From an uncultured Bacilli bacterium (GTDB lineage: Bacteria > Bacillota_I > Bacilli_A > RF39 > UBA660), in the NCBI GenBank assembly GCA_934155645.1, contig CAKPHC010000003.1:105702-169701 (forward strand): a stretch of 64,000 nucleotides of DNA, written 5' to 3'. The translations under genes and the position numbers were made by a program. The notes under the pieces were generated by a model that was not told where the DNA came from, searched no databases, and saw nothing but the letters and a program-made list of their open reading frames with translations. The number at the start of each line of letters is the position of its first letter. Position 1 is the first letter of the stretch. Of the stretch, positions 35,524 to 44,620 are shown piece after piece.

Positions 35524-38500
35524 ATGCAAAAATTAACTTTAGGATTGGACATAGGTGTTTCATCTGTAGGGTGGGGAATCATTGATGAAAACAGTGGTAA
35601 CATAATAGATTGTGCTGCTAGAATTTTCCCACAAAGTGAAAAAGATGACAATTTAACTAGAAGAACTATGCGTGGCTCTAGAAGATTAACGCGTAGAAGA
35701 AAACACAGATTAGAACGTGTTAGAGAAGAATTAGAAAGAATCAATATCACAAGACCAGATTATAAAAAATATTGTAATACTAACCCTTATGAAATCAGAC
35801 TAAAAGGACTTACACAAAAACTAACAAAAGAAGAATTATACATTGCAATTATGCATTTAACTAAAAGAAGAGGTATTAGTTATTTAGAAGACTTTAAGCT
35901 GGACGATAAAAATAAAGATATTACTAATAAAATTATTAAAGAAAACTTAGAATTATCTAAAAATAACTATATATGTGAAATTCAATTAGATAGATTAAAA
36001 AAAGAAAACAAAATACGTGGACATGAAAACGTTTTTGAAACTAAAGAATATTTAAAAGAACTAGAAAAAATATTAAGAACACAACAAGAATATTATGATG
36101 AAATAGATGATGAATTGATTTCTAAGTTAAAAGAAATAGTTAAATCTAAGAGAGATTATTTTACTGGACCGGGTAATGAAAAATCAAGAACAGACTATGG
36201 TATTTTTAGAACTAATGGTGAAACTCTTGATAATCTATTTGAAATATTAATAGGTAAATGTAGCGTATTCCCGGATGAAATGCGTTGTCCTAAAGGGTCA
36301 TACGATGCTCAATTATTCAACTTTCTAAATGATTTAAATAACATTAAAGTAAACGGTAATAAACTAACTAAGCAAGAAAAAGAAGAAATATACCACAAAG
36401 TTCTCAACTCCAAGAGTGTTAATATGATGAAATTAATTAGTAAAGTAACTAATGTTTCAGAAGATTTAATAGAAGGCTATAGAATTGATAGAAAAAATAA
36501 TCCTGAATTTCATAAATTTGAAATATATAAAAACTTTATGTCACAACTAGAAAAACAAGGCATTAATACAAGTGTAATAGATATAAATGCTTATAACGAA
36601 ATTAGTTATTGCTTAACTCTAGAAACAGAAAAATCTAAAAAAAGAGAAAGATTAAACAAAAGCGTGGGATATTTAGGTAGTGAAATAATAGATGTTATTT
36701 GTGATATTGATGATTCCAAATTCAATAAATGGCACTCATTATCATACAAAGCAATAAACGAAATATTAGATGATTTATGGAATACTTCAAAAGAACAACA
36801 AACATTATTCTTAGAACATAATCTTTTAAAACCAGATTATGAACTATATAAAGGTAAAAAGAATATACCAACCGATTTTATAGATGAAGAAGTGACAAAC
36901 CCGGTAGCAAGAAGAAGTGTTAGACAAACAATAAATATCCTTAATGCAATTAGAAAAAGATACGGTGAATTAGATACTATAATTATAGAAATGGCTAGAG
37001 AATTCACAACTGATCCTAAAGAGATAGAACGCGAGCAAAAGAAAAACTTTGAAAAAAGAAGAAAAGCAGCACTTTTAGCAGAACCATATGGCTATACTTA
37101 CGAAAATCTACCAGGCGATTTACTTATAGCACTTTGTTTATGGCAAGACCAAGACGGTAGATGTATTTATTCAAACAAACCAATTCCTATTGATAAATTG
37201 ATTAATAACTATGAATTATTTCAAATAGATCACATAATACCGAAAGCTGTATCATTTGATGATGGATATAACAATAAAGTATTATGTTATAGAAATGAAA
37301 ATCAAAAGAAAGGTAAGAGAATCCCATCAAGATACTTTGCTAGCGGAGAAGCTTCAATTACATATGAAGAATATCAAGAAAATGTATTAACTTTATTTAA
37401 AAGTAATCTTATAAGTAATAAGAAAAAAGAATTATTATTGTTTGATAAAGATATAACTAAATATGAAGTACGCCAAGGATTTATCAATAGAAATTTACAA
37501 GATACTAGATATTCTACTAAACTAGTTCTTAATACATTGCAAGACTATATGAAAGCAAATGAAATTAAGACAAAAATATTTACAGTTAAAGGGGCTTATA
37601 CTAATGCTATTCGTAACAAATGGCATTTAAATAAAGATAGACAATATTATAAGCACCATGTAGTTGACGCATTAATAATTGCTGCAAGTAACAATAACAG
37701 TATATATAAAACTAACTCCTTCTACGAAAACATTAATAGCATTATGAAATTTGAAGAAGGAAGAAACAATGAAGTGTTAAGTAATAATGAATATGATTCA
37801 TTAGTTTATAAAGAACCATATCCAAGTTTTATAAGAAATTTGAAAGAATTAAATCCTAGAATCTCTCACAAGGTAGATACTAAATTTAATAGAGCAATAT
37901 CAGATCAAACCATTAAATCATCTAAGATAATTGACGGAGAAGAATACGTCATAAGTAAATTTAGCAATATTTATGATAAAAGTGGAGAAAAATTAAAAAA
38001 GAAAATTGAAGATAATCCAGAAGATATTCTAATGTATCATCAAGACAAAGAAACATTTAATACACTTAAAAAAGTAATAAATGACTATCCTGACGCTAAA
38101 AATCCTTTCGCTGAATACTTAAAAGAACATAATGAAAAAATTAAAAGATATGCTAAGAACGGCAATGGCCCAGATGTTATATCGGTTAGATATATTCAAT
38201 CTAAACTAAGAACTCACTTATCTATTTCTCACAAATATAATAATCCTAAAAACAATGTGTTCTTATTATCAATAAAACCATATCGTATGGACGTTTATAA
38301 AAACAATGAAAATACATTTAAGTTTATTTCTATAACGAATTCGATGTTTAAATTTAAAAATAAAGAATTAGTCTTGGATGAAGCATTGGTTAACGAAACT
38401 AAGGAACGTAAGGTCATAGATAACAGTTACAAATTTTGCTTTTCTTTGTACAAAGGTGACGTGTTTTCAATAACTATAGATAAAAATACTAAGGAATACA

Positions 38501-38700
38501 TATTTATGGGAGTTAACTCAGATACAAATAATATAATTGAATGTAATTATGTTGAAAAGCAACGAGATAAATCTTCAGGTGAAAGAATAAAATTAAGTAT
38601 AGGTAAAAATGTAAAAGAATTTAGAAAAATCCATACAGATATTTTAGGATATAAGTACTTTTGCACCGAAGAAGATAAAAAAATGTTGACAGTTAATTAA
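35524..38700 (+). CDS. cas9: CRISPR-associated endonuclease Cas9, type II-A, SaCas9-like
   Basis: 1058 residues, close to the 1053 of Staphylococcus aureus Cas9, which it resembles along its length. RuvC-I LGLDIGVSSVGWGI gives Asp9; the Arg-rich bridge helix (RGSRRLTRRRKHRLERVREE) spans about 50-69. RuvC-II IIIEMARE gives Glu489. HNH has FQIDHIIPKAVSFDD with His570 and Asn593 (NENQKKG). RuvC-III YKHHVVDALIIA gives His712 and Asp715. All catalytic residues are present. It cuts DNA guided by crRNA:tracrRNA; PAM is not predictable here. TTGGAGGTAAATT-ATG start. Confidence 0.97.
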   Translation: MQKLTLGLDIGVSSVGWGIIDENSGNIIDCAARIFPQSEKDDNLTRRTMRGSRRLTRRRKHRLERVREELERINITRPDYKKYCNTNPYEIRLKGLTQKLTKEELYIAIMHLTKRRGISYLEDFKLDDKNKDITNKIIKENLELSKNNYICEIQLDRLKKENKIRGHENVFETKEYLKELEKILRTQQEYYDEIDDELISKLKEIVKSKRDYFTGPGNEKSRTDYGIFRTNGETLDNLFEILIGKCSVFPDEMRCPKGSYDAQLFNFLNDLNNIKVNGNKLTKQEKEEIYHKVLNSKSVNMMKLISKVTNVSEDLIEGYRIDRKNNPEFHKFEIYKNFMSQLEKQGINTSVIDINAYNEISYCLTLETEKSKKRERLNKSVGYLGSEIIDVICDIDDSKFNKWHSLSYKAINEILDDLWNTSKEQQTLFLEHNLLKPDYELYKGKKNIPTDFIDEEVTNPVARRSVRQTINILNAIRKRYGELDTIIIEMAREFTTDPKEIEREQKKNFEKRRKAALLAEPYGYTYENLPGDLLIALCLWQDQDGRCIYSNKPIPIDKLINNYELFQIDHIIPKAVSFDDGYNNKVLCYRNENQKKGKRIPSRYFASGEASITYEEYQENVLTLFKSNLISNKKKELLLFDKDITKYEVRQGFINRNLQDTRYSTKLVLNTLQDYMKANEIKTKIFTVKGAYTNAIRNKWHLNKDRQYYKHHVVDALIIAASNNNSIYKTNSFYENINSIMKFEEGRNNEVLSNNEYDSLVYKEPYPSFIRNLKELNPRISHKVDTKFNRAISDQTIKSSKIIDGEEYVISKFSNIYDKSGEKLKKKIEDNPEDILMYHQDKETFNTLKKVINDYPDAKNPFAEYLKEHNEKIKRYAKNGNGPDVISVRYIQSKLRTHLSISHKYNNPKNNVFLLSIKPYRMDVYKNNENTFKFISITNSMFKFKNKELVLDEALVNETKERKVIDNSYKFCFSLYKGDVFSITIDKNTKEYIFMGVNSDTNNIIECNYVEKQRDKSSGERIKLSIGKNVKEFRKIHTDILGYKYFCTEEDKKMLTVN

Positions 38701-38715
38701 AAGGTATTATATAAT
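38686..38715 (+). promoter_or_regulatory. tracrRNA promoter overlapping the cas9 stop
   Basis: Perfect TTGACA (38686-38691) within the last codons of cas9, 18-base spacer, perfect TATAAT (38710-38715). Confidence 0.85.
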
Positions 38716-38721
38716 GTAGTT

Positions 38722-38813
38722 GTGAACGACGGTTCACCAAATACCGTAAGTTAACAGACTTACTAAAATAAGGGTTTATCCCGAAATCGAGATTCTTTTG
38801 AATCTCTTTTTTT
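38722..38813 (+). ncRNA. tracrRNA
   Basis: About 92 bases. A 5' hairpin (GTGAAC / GTTCAC, 38722-38737) precedes the anti-repeat at 38738-38769. This matches the complement of the CRISPR repeat: CAAATACC-G-TAA-G-TTAACAGA, then TACTAAAA, with two substitutions and a small bulge. After it come a nexus-like hairpin GGG-TTTAT-CCC (38772-38782) and a terminator GAGATTC-TTTT-GAATCTC (38789-38806) with seven T. Together with a perfect promoter this is a complete tracrRNA gene, placed between cas9 and cas1. It pairs with crRNA for RNase III processing and Cas9 loading. Confidence 0.93.
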
Positions 38814-38817
38814 GTAT

Positions 38818-39723
38818 ATGTTTAGGATAATATATATTAAAGAAAGCGAAAAATTATCTTTAAAACTAGATAATTTAATAATAGAGAATAATAATAACGA
38901 ATATAAATTGCCTTTAGAAGATATCGATACAATTATGTTAGAAAATAACAAATGTTTATTAACTTCTAAATTGATTTGTAAAATGATGGAATATAAAATT
39001 AATTTTATAGTTTGTAATGATAAAATGATGCCGACTGGGATAATGTTACCATATCAGCAACATAGTAGAGGTACCAAAATAATTCTTAATCAAATCGCAT
39101 GGACAAATGAATTAAAAGATTTTATGTGGGATATGATAATAGAAAATAAAATTAAAAATCAGAGAAAAGTTTTAGAAATGTATAATAAAAACCAATCAGT
39201 AATAAACAAAATAAAAGAATATGAAGATTTGATAGATAATGGTGATATTACAAATAGAGAAGGCCATGCTGCAAAAATTTACTTTAGTGCTTTATTTGGC
39301 AAAGATTTCACAAGATTTAATGATGATACGATAAATGGTGGACTTAACTACGGTTATACCATCTTAAGAACTAATATCTGTAGAATAATAGTAGCATCTG
39401 GATTAATACCTAATATAGGCATACATCATAAAAATGAATTCAATAATTATAATTTAGCTGATGATTTGATTGAAGTTTTTAGGCCAATTGTAGATATGTG
39501 GTGTTATAAAAATTTAACGAATAAGGAATATTTATCTAGGGAAGACCGTATGAATCTAATAAACTTGTTAAATGGAACCATTGATATAGGAAACACTAAT
39601 CAAACACTAACAAATGCTTTTCAAAAATATTTAGATGGATTAATTAACTTCACTGAAACAGGAGACATAAACAAAATAATCTTTCCTAAAATAGAAACTT
39701 TTAAAGAAAATGAGCAGTTATAG
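38818..39723 (+). CDS. cas1: CRISPR-associated integrase Cas1
   Basis: 301 residues from ATG 38818, aligned with type II-A Cas1 starts (FRIIYIKESEKLSLKLDNLI). Integrase subunit of the Cas1-Cas2 spacer-acquisition complex. The catalytic Glu is in TNREGHAAKIYF, the His in GIHHKNEFN and the acidic residue in NLADDLIEVFRP. No ribosome site is visible: the tracrRNA terminator's T run ends five bases before the ATG, so cas1 depends on read-through and probably on weak initiation. Confidence 0.95.
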   Translation: MFRIIYIKESEKLSLKLDNLIIENNNNEYKLPLEDIDTIMLENNKCLLTSKLICKMMEYKINFIVCNDKMMPTGIMLPYQQHSRGTKIILNQIAWTNELKDFMWDMIIENKIKNQRKVLEMYNKNQSVINKIKEYEDLIDNGDITNREGHAAKIYFSALFGKDFTRFNDDTINGGLNYGYTILRTNICRIIVASGLIPNIGIHHKNEFNNYNLADDLIEVFRPIVDMWCYKNLTNKEYLSREDRMNLINLLNGTIDIGNTNQTLTNAFQKYLDGLINFTETGDINKIIFPKIETFKENEQL

Positions 39724-40039
39724 ATATATGAGATTATTGGTTATGTTTGATTTACCAACTAACACAGTAAATGACATTAGACATTATGCAAACTTTAGAA
39801 AATTTCTATTAAAAGACGGTTTTTTCATGCTACAGTATTCCATTTACGTTAAAATTTGTACCAATAAAGATTCAGCAGATTTACAAGTTAAAAGAATAAC
39901 TAAAAATAAACCTCCTCAAGGAGCAATAAGAACACTCATTTTAACCGAAAAGCAATATGAAGGTATGAATATTATTATAGGCAGTAAAAATAAGTATGAT
40001 GACAAAATAGGTGACAAAAAGTTTATTATTTTTGATTAA
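39710..40039 (+). CDS. cas2: CRISPR-associated protein Cas2
   Basis: 109 residues. Dimeric ferredoxin-like scaffold of the acquisition complex. Starts YRYMRLLVMFDLPTNT with the conserved Asp and has LLKDGFFMLQYSIYVKI, both standard for type II Cas2. Overlaps the end of cas1 by 14 bases, so translation is coupled. Confidence 0.95.
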   Translation: MSSYRYMRLLVMFDLPTNTVNDIRHYANFRKFLLKDGFFMLQYSIYVKICTNKDSADLQVKRITKNKPPQGAIRTLILTEKQYEGMNIIIGSKNKYDDKIGDKKFIIFD

Positions 40040-40050
40040 GGGGTGATAGT

Positions 40051-41127
40051 ATAAGAATTGTAAAGTTTAATAATTTGAACAATTTTGAATTACCAGATAA
40101 TGAGATTAATTTCATAGCGGGCAACAATGTAGATTATAAAAAGGATATAATCAAATCTTTAAATATTTATTTTGGTAATTTAAAAGAGGATGCAAAATAT
40201 GTTGATTATAACAAAGACACGTTAAAAATATTTAATGGCAATACATTAATAAATAAAAAAGATTACAAAATAATAAACTTAGACTTTTCTAACATTGATT
40301 TAAATAACGAGGTGGATTTAGGTAAAACTAGTATTTTAAGAGAAATATTAATATCTAGCTTAAATACCTACTATAGCAATACGGATATCCCAATATTAAT
40401 TAATTCAATTTTTATTGATTTAGTAGATAGTATAAAGAGTAACAATGATATTTTTAATGAGAATTTAATTCAGAATATTGATATTAATATCAGCCAAAAC
40501 GAATTTACTGTTAAGGACATTATAGATAATATAATTAATATTGAATTAACCAAAGAAGAAAATAAAATACCTATAGATTTTTTATCCAACTACGAGCAAT
40601 CAAAAATTATGATTAAGCTAATAGAAAAACTAATAAAATTAAATAGCTATGAAAAGAATATAATTTTATTAGTAAATAATATTGATTGTTTGCTGTCAGA
40701 TAATCAAATACTTGAAATGTATAACTTAATTAAAGATATAGTGGAATCAAATAAAATAAAAGTTTATATTTTTACTAATAACTTTGATGTATTAGAATCT
40801 CCTAAAAACATTTATAAAACTATGATAATAAATCAGAATAATAGTGTATTAAATTTAGAAAATTATGATGATATTTTGAATAAAGTAGCTTTAAATTTTC
40901 CAAAAGAAGTTAGTATAAGTTATTTATCCGAAGTTATGAAGTATTCTATACTAAAATACATTAAATATTTAGGCAATTTTGTAAAATTAAATGATTTTAA
41001 AATAGTTGATTTAGAAGAGTTAACTGTAATTAAAATAATAAATGATGTTTTTGAATTTAAATATGACTTAAATTTAGCTAAAAATCATCAAAATAGTTGT
41101 TTTTATCTCTATTTAAACGAAATTTAA
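40051..41127 (+). CDS. csn2: long Csn2 (StCsn2 type) apparently starting at ATA
   Basis: 358 residues from ATA 40051, or 350 from TTG 40075. Csn2 is the type II-A acquisition factor that forms a DNA-encircling tetramer. The long Streptococcus thermophilus variant has the same length and opening pattern: a short beta stretch, then NFIAGNNVDYKKDIIKSLNI (P-loop-like position) and YFGN. The 3' half has NIILLVNNIDCLLSD, a Walker-B-like strand. AAGGGGTGAT lies three bases before ATA, exactly the spacing by which obg uses ATG, whereas TTG 40075 has no ribosome site. 11 bp after cas2. Confidence 0.82.
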   Translation: MRIVKFNNLNNFELPDNEINFIAGNNVDYKKDIIKSLNIYFGNLKEDAKYVDYNKDTLKIFNGNTLINKKDYKIINLDFSNIDLNNEVDLGKTSILREILISSLNTYYSNTDIPILINSIFIDLVDSIKSNNDIFNENLIQNIDINISQNEFTVKDIIDNIINIELTKEENKIPIDFLSNYEQSKIMIKLIEKLIKLNSYEKNIILLVNNIDCLLSDNQILEMYNLIKDIVESNKIKVYIFTNNFDVLESPKNIYKTMIINQNNSVLNLENYDDILNKVALNFPKEVSISYLSEVMKYSILKYIKYLGNFVKLNDFKIVDLEELTVIKIINDVFEFKYDLNLAKNHQNSCFYLYLNEI

Positions 41128-41173
41128 ATAGTATATTGTCTTTAAATCAAAATAATTATATAATTACTTTGAG
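41128..41173 (+). promoter_or_regulatory. leader of CRISPR array 1
   Basis: AT-rich 46 bp between csn2 and the first repeat. It ends CTTTGAG directly against the repeat, one base off the ATTTGAG leader-anchoring sequence known from streptococcal type II-A arrays. This marks the acquisition end. Confidence 0.65.
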
Positions 41174-42000
41174 GTTTTAGTATTCTGTTAATTTATGGTA
41201 TTTGAAAACAGAGTTCCAAAAAGATTAATCTTAACGTGAGTTTTAGTATTCTGTTAATTTATGGTATTTGAAAACCCGCACCTAGGAAAAAATGAAATCT
41301 TTTCCGTTTTAGTATTCTGTTAATTTATGGTATTTGAAAACATGACACGTACAAAAAAATGGACAATTACAGTTTTAGTATTCTGTTAATTTATGGTATT
41401 TGAAAACATGTGAAGAAGTTAATAGTCGTGATAAGTAGTTTTAGTATTCTGTTAATTTATGGTATTTGAAAACTTTTTATCTAATATTTTTGATAATATG
41501 ACGGTTTTAGTATTCTGTTAATTTATGGTATTTGAAAACTGCGAGCTTGCCAATGAAAGCTCAAAGAAAGTTTTAGTATTCTGTTAATTTATGGTATTTG
41601 AAAACAAAAAGTTGTTAGTATTGCTTCGGCATTTTGTTTTAGTATTCTGTTAATTTATGGTATTTGAAAACCTAATTATTTATCAAAAATGAATAATTTA
41701 AGTTTTAGTATTCTGTTAATTTATGGTATTTGAAAACGTTTATGATATTTACATTAATCAAGATTATGTTTTAGTATTCTGTTAATTTATGGTATTTGAA
41801 AACTTTGTTTTATTTTATCATCGCCATAACTCCGTTTTAGTATTCTGTTAATTTATGGTGTTTGAAAACTATTTTTTTAAAGCACAATGCACTCCATGTG
41901 TTTTAGTATTCTGTTAATTTATGGTATTCGAAACGAACATCATGCACCGCCCACCTAGCTGTTGGTTTTAGTATTCTGTTGATTTGTTGTTATAAGCTTT
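41174..42000 (+). CRISPR. CRISPR array 1, 13 repeats and 12 spacers
   Basis: Repeat of 36 bp beginning GTTTTAGTATTCTG and ending GGTATTTGAAAAC, spacers 30 bp, constant 66-bp period from 41174. Ten repeats are identical. The 11th (41834) has one substitution, the 12th (41900) is one base short, and the last (41965) keeps only its 5' half. This decay at the far end fits a leader on the left. The repeat start resembles that of S. aureus Cas9 arrays (GTTTTAGTACTCTG). crRNAs are read on the plus strand, as the tracrRNA pairing requires. I found no spacer match within the window by eye. Confidence 0.98.
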
Positions 42001-42093
42001 GACTTTTTACATAAAATATAGTAAAATGTAAAGGTAATTACATTTGAGATTAATCTTGGTCCGTATTTGGGACTGATGGTTAATCTCTTTTTT
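41999..42093 (+). ncRNA. candidate ~60-base small RNA after array 1
   Basis: Promoter TTGACT (41999-42004), 17 bases, TAAAAT (42022-42027), overlapping the degenerate last repeat. About 12 bases after the expected start is a long hairpin: GAGATTAA / TTAATCTC (42046-42087) enclosing GTCC / GGAC, then six T (42088-42093). No coding capacity. It may be a stand-alone small RNA, or merely the array terminator with a chance promoter. Confidence 0.5.
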
Positions 42094-42206
42094 ATTTTCT
42101 TTTATTAATTACTATTACATCATTATTTCGCTTTACTATCATTTTGTCTACCAAAATTTTGTATAATATTTGTGTTAACTTATTTTTTAAATAAAATTTT
42201 ATTTTG

Positions 42207-42253
42207 AGTTGTGTAAGGTAAGAATATGATTTTTTCATACACACAGCTTTTTT
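42207..42253 (+). terminator. terminator-like hairpin before xerD
   Basis: AGTTGTGT (42207-42214) pairs with ACACAGCT (42241-42248) with one G-T pair, then six T. It lies 75 bp before xerD, with promoter-like sequence on both sides, so it could end an unseen transcript or attenuate xerD. Confidence 0.45.
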
Positions 42254-42328
42254 ATATAGATTTAATATAAGAAAATATTTATTTTTTGTTGTTATTCTCT
42301 TATAATAAATATATAAGATGGTGATAAG

Positions 42329-43375
42329 ATGAATACTAATTATATTAATAAAAAAGTTTACCTCACTTTAAAAAATGATAAACTTATTAATGGTTTGGTT
42401 AGTGAATGTACTGCTGATTATATTAGAGTAGGGGAAGCGATTATAAATTCACATGATGTCGAAAATATAAGAGAATATAGCGATATCGAATATAAAATTG
42501 ATGAATATTTAGATTACATTGATTATGAAAGAAGATTATCTAAAAACACACACGAATCTTATAAAAACGATTTAGACAAATATAAAGAATATTTAAATGA
42601 AGACAAAGTAAAAAATGTAAATGAAATTACGAAAGACAAAATAACAGGATATTTGGAATTTTTATCTACTAAAGAAGAACTAGATACTAAAAGTATTGCT
42701 AGAAAACTTACAGCAATTAAAGGATTTCATGCATTTTTGTGTATGAAGGGTTATACAACTATTGATGTTTCTTCAACTATAGAAAGACCTAAACTAAGAA
42801 AATCTTTACCAAAAGTACTAACAGTTGAAGAAGTAAATAAGTTATTAGATATAAATCTTGTAACGACATTTGACTATCGTGATAAAGCTATGTTAGAATT
42901 ATTATATGCAACAGGGCTAAGAATTAGTGAATTATTAAACTTAACCATGAATGATATAGACCTTGAAAACTGCATAGTTCGCTGTATGGGAAAAGGTAGT
43001 AAAGAGAGAATGATTCCTATTGGTGAATATGTTATAGATTCTATGAATAGTTATTTAGAAAAAAGACCAGAACTTTACATAATGAAAAGAGATAACCATA
43101 TATTTCTAAATAATCATGGATTGATGCTTAGCAGAAGCGGTTTTTTCAAGATGTTAAAGCATAGACTTAAAGTGTGTGACATACACGTTGATGTTTCACC
43201 ACATACTTTAAGGCATAGTTTTGCAACTCATATGATTGAAAGCGGTTCAGATCTAAGAGTTGTGCAGGAACTTCTTGGGCATTCGGATATAAGCACTACT
43301 AGAATATACACACATATATCTAATCAAAAAGTAAGGAAAGATTATGAAGATTTTCACCCTAGAAGTAAAAAGTAA
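42329..43375 (+). CDS. xerD: tyrosine recombinase XerD with extra N-terminal LSm-like domain
   Basis: 348 residues, about 50 longer than typical XerD. Residues 1-50 (KVYLTLKNDKLINGLVSEC, then IRVGEAIINSHDVENI) show the five-strand pattern of a small LSm/Hfq-like barrel. The SAM-like core-binding domain (about 55-140) and catalytic domain follow. Catalytic residues are all visible: Arg in ATGLRISELLNL, Lys in GKGSKERMIPI, HTLRHSFATH, and LGHSDISTTRIYTH with the Tyr nucleophile. Upstream of deoB as in Bacillus, so it is the chromosomal XerD rather than a phage integrase. Confidence 0.88.
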   Translation: MNTNYINKKVYLTLKNDKLINGLVSECTADYIRVGEAIINSHDVENIREYSDIEYKIDEYLDYIDYERRLSKNTHESYKNDLDKYKEYLNEDKVKNVNEITKDKITGYLEFLSTKEELDTKSIARKLTAIKGFHAFLCMKGYTTIDVSSTIERPKLRKSLPKVLTVEEVNKLLDINLVTTFDYRDKAMLELLYATGLRISELLNLTMNDIDLENCIVRCMGKGSKERMIPIGEYVIDSMNSYLEKRPELYIMKRDNHIFLNNHGLMLSRSGFFKMLKHRLKVCDIHVDVSPHTLRHSFATHMIESGSDLRVVQELLGHSDISTTRIYTHISNQKVRKDYEDFHPRSKK

Positions 43376-43389
43376 GGAGATTTAATATT

Positions 43390-44559
43390 ATGACTTTTAA
43401 AAGAATATTTGTACTAATACTAGATTCTTTAGGCGTTGGTGAAGCACCCGATGCTAATGAGTACAATGATACTGGTGCTAATACATTGAAACATGTTATG
43501 GATACTTGTAATCCTTTTATTCCAAATTTAAAAAAAATGGGCTTTTTAAATACAATTAATATGGATGACAATCCTAATGTAGAAGCTTATTACACTATAG
43601 CTCATCCAGCTAATCACGGAAAAGATAGTATTTCTGGACATTACGAAATTATAGGTTTAAATAATAAAACACCATTTAAAACGTTTTCAGAAAAAGCTTT
43701 TCCTATTGAACTTATAGATACTATAGAAAAAAATATTGGTAAACGTTTAATTGGTAATAAAGTTACAAGTGGTGATAGTATATTATCAGAATTAGGAGAA
43801 AGACATTTAAATTATGGATCCCTAATTCTATATACTTCTGGTGATTCCACTTTAGAAATAGCAGCACATGAAGATGTTGTACCAATAAATAAATTATATT
43901 CATATTGTGAAAAGATAAGAAAAATAACAGAAAAAGAAGAGTGGCGTGTAGCAAGAGTAATTGCAAGGCCTTTTACAGGCAAAAATGGTAAATTTAAGTT
44001 TACTAATGACCGTAAAGATTATACGTTAAAGCCACAAAAAAATAGTGTTTTGAATAATTTAAAAGATAATAATTATGATGTAATATCTATTGGAAAATTG
44101 AACGATATTGTTGATGGTGAAGGGATTACTAAGATTATTAAGTCCTCTTCTACTAATATTGATACAATTAATAAAATGACTGATATTATGGACAAAAACT
44201 TTAACGGAGTATGTATAACTAATCTTACAGAGTTTGATAGTATGTATGGTCATAAACGTGATATAGAAGGCTATTCTAGAGCAATTGAAGAGCTAGATGT
44301 AGAAATACCTATGATATTAAATAAGTTAAATAATGATGATTTATTGATTATTACAGCTGACCATGGTAATGACCCAACTTTTCCAGGAAATTATCATACA
44401 AGAGAAAATGTACCTGTAATAATATTTGGTAGAAACTTTAAAGAACCACATAAAATGCCTATTTTAAATACTTTAGCAGACATTGGTGCAACTATAGCAG
44501 ACAATTTTGAGGTTCCTAATACAGATATGGGTACAAGTTTTTTAGAACAATTGAAATAG
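43390..44559 (+). CDS. deoB: phosphopentomutase
   Basis: 389 residues. Interconverts ribose-1- and ribose-5-phosphate in nucleoside salvage. Alkaline-phosphatase fold with metal ligands in LILDSLGVGEAPDA and TADHGNDPTFPGNYHTRE; GANTLKH carries the phosphorylated Thr. AAGGAGATTTAATATT-ATG, 14 bp after xerD, a conserved pair. Confidence 0.96.
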   Translation: MTFKRIFVLILDSLGVGEAPDANEYNDTGANTLKHVMDTCNPFIPNLKKMGFLNTINMDDNPNVEAYYTIAHPANHGKDSISGHYEIIGLNNKTPFKTFSEKAFPIELIDTIEKNIGKRLIGNKVTSGDSILSELGERHLNYGSLILYTSGDSTLEIAAHEDVVPINKLYSYCEKIRKITEKEEWRVARVIARPFTGKNGKFKFTNDRKDYTLKPQKNSVLNNLKDNNYDVISIGKLNDIVDGEGITKIIKSSSTNIDTINKMTDIMDKNFNGVCITNLTEFDSMYGHKRDIEGYSRAIEELDVEIPMILNKLNNDDLLIITADHGNDPTFPGNYHTRENVPVIIFGRNFKEPHKMPILNTLADIGATIADNFEVPNTDMGTSFLEQLK

Positions 44560-44576
44560 AGTAGGAGAGTAGTATT

Positions 44577-44620
44577 AAAAAAGCAAGAGGAGTTAATTAC
44601 CTTTCTTGCTTTTCTTTTTT
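44577..44620. terminator. bidirectional terminator between deoB and DUF1540 gene
   Basis: AAGCAAGA / TCTTGCTT with T-rich sequence on both outer sides; the end of the minus-strand gene lies inside it. Confidence 0.75.

Noticed and set aside
35425..38740. Long-form tracrRNA repressing the cas9 promoter, as in Streptococcus pyogenes
   Set aside because: The bases just before the anti-repeat (ending GGTTCACC) do not match the cas9 promoter region by eye, and the tracrRNA promoter leaves no room for a longer form.
42329..43375. Mobile-element integrase next to CRISPR
   Set aside because: Gene order xerD-deoB and length of the catalytic part mark it as the chromosomal XerD; no att repeats or other mobile genes seen.
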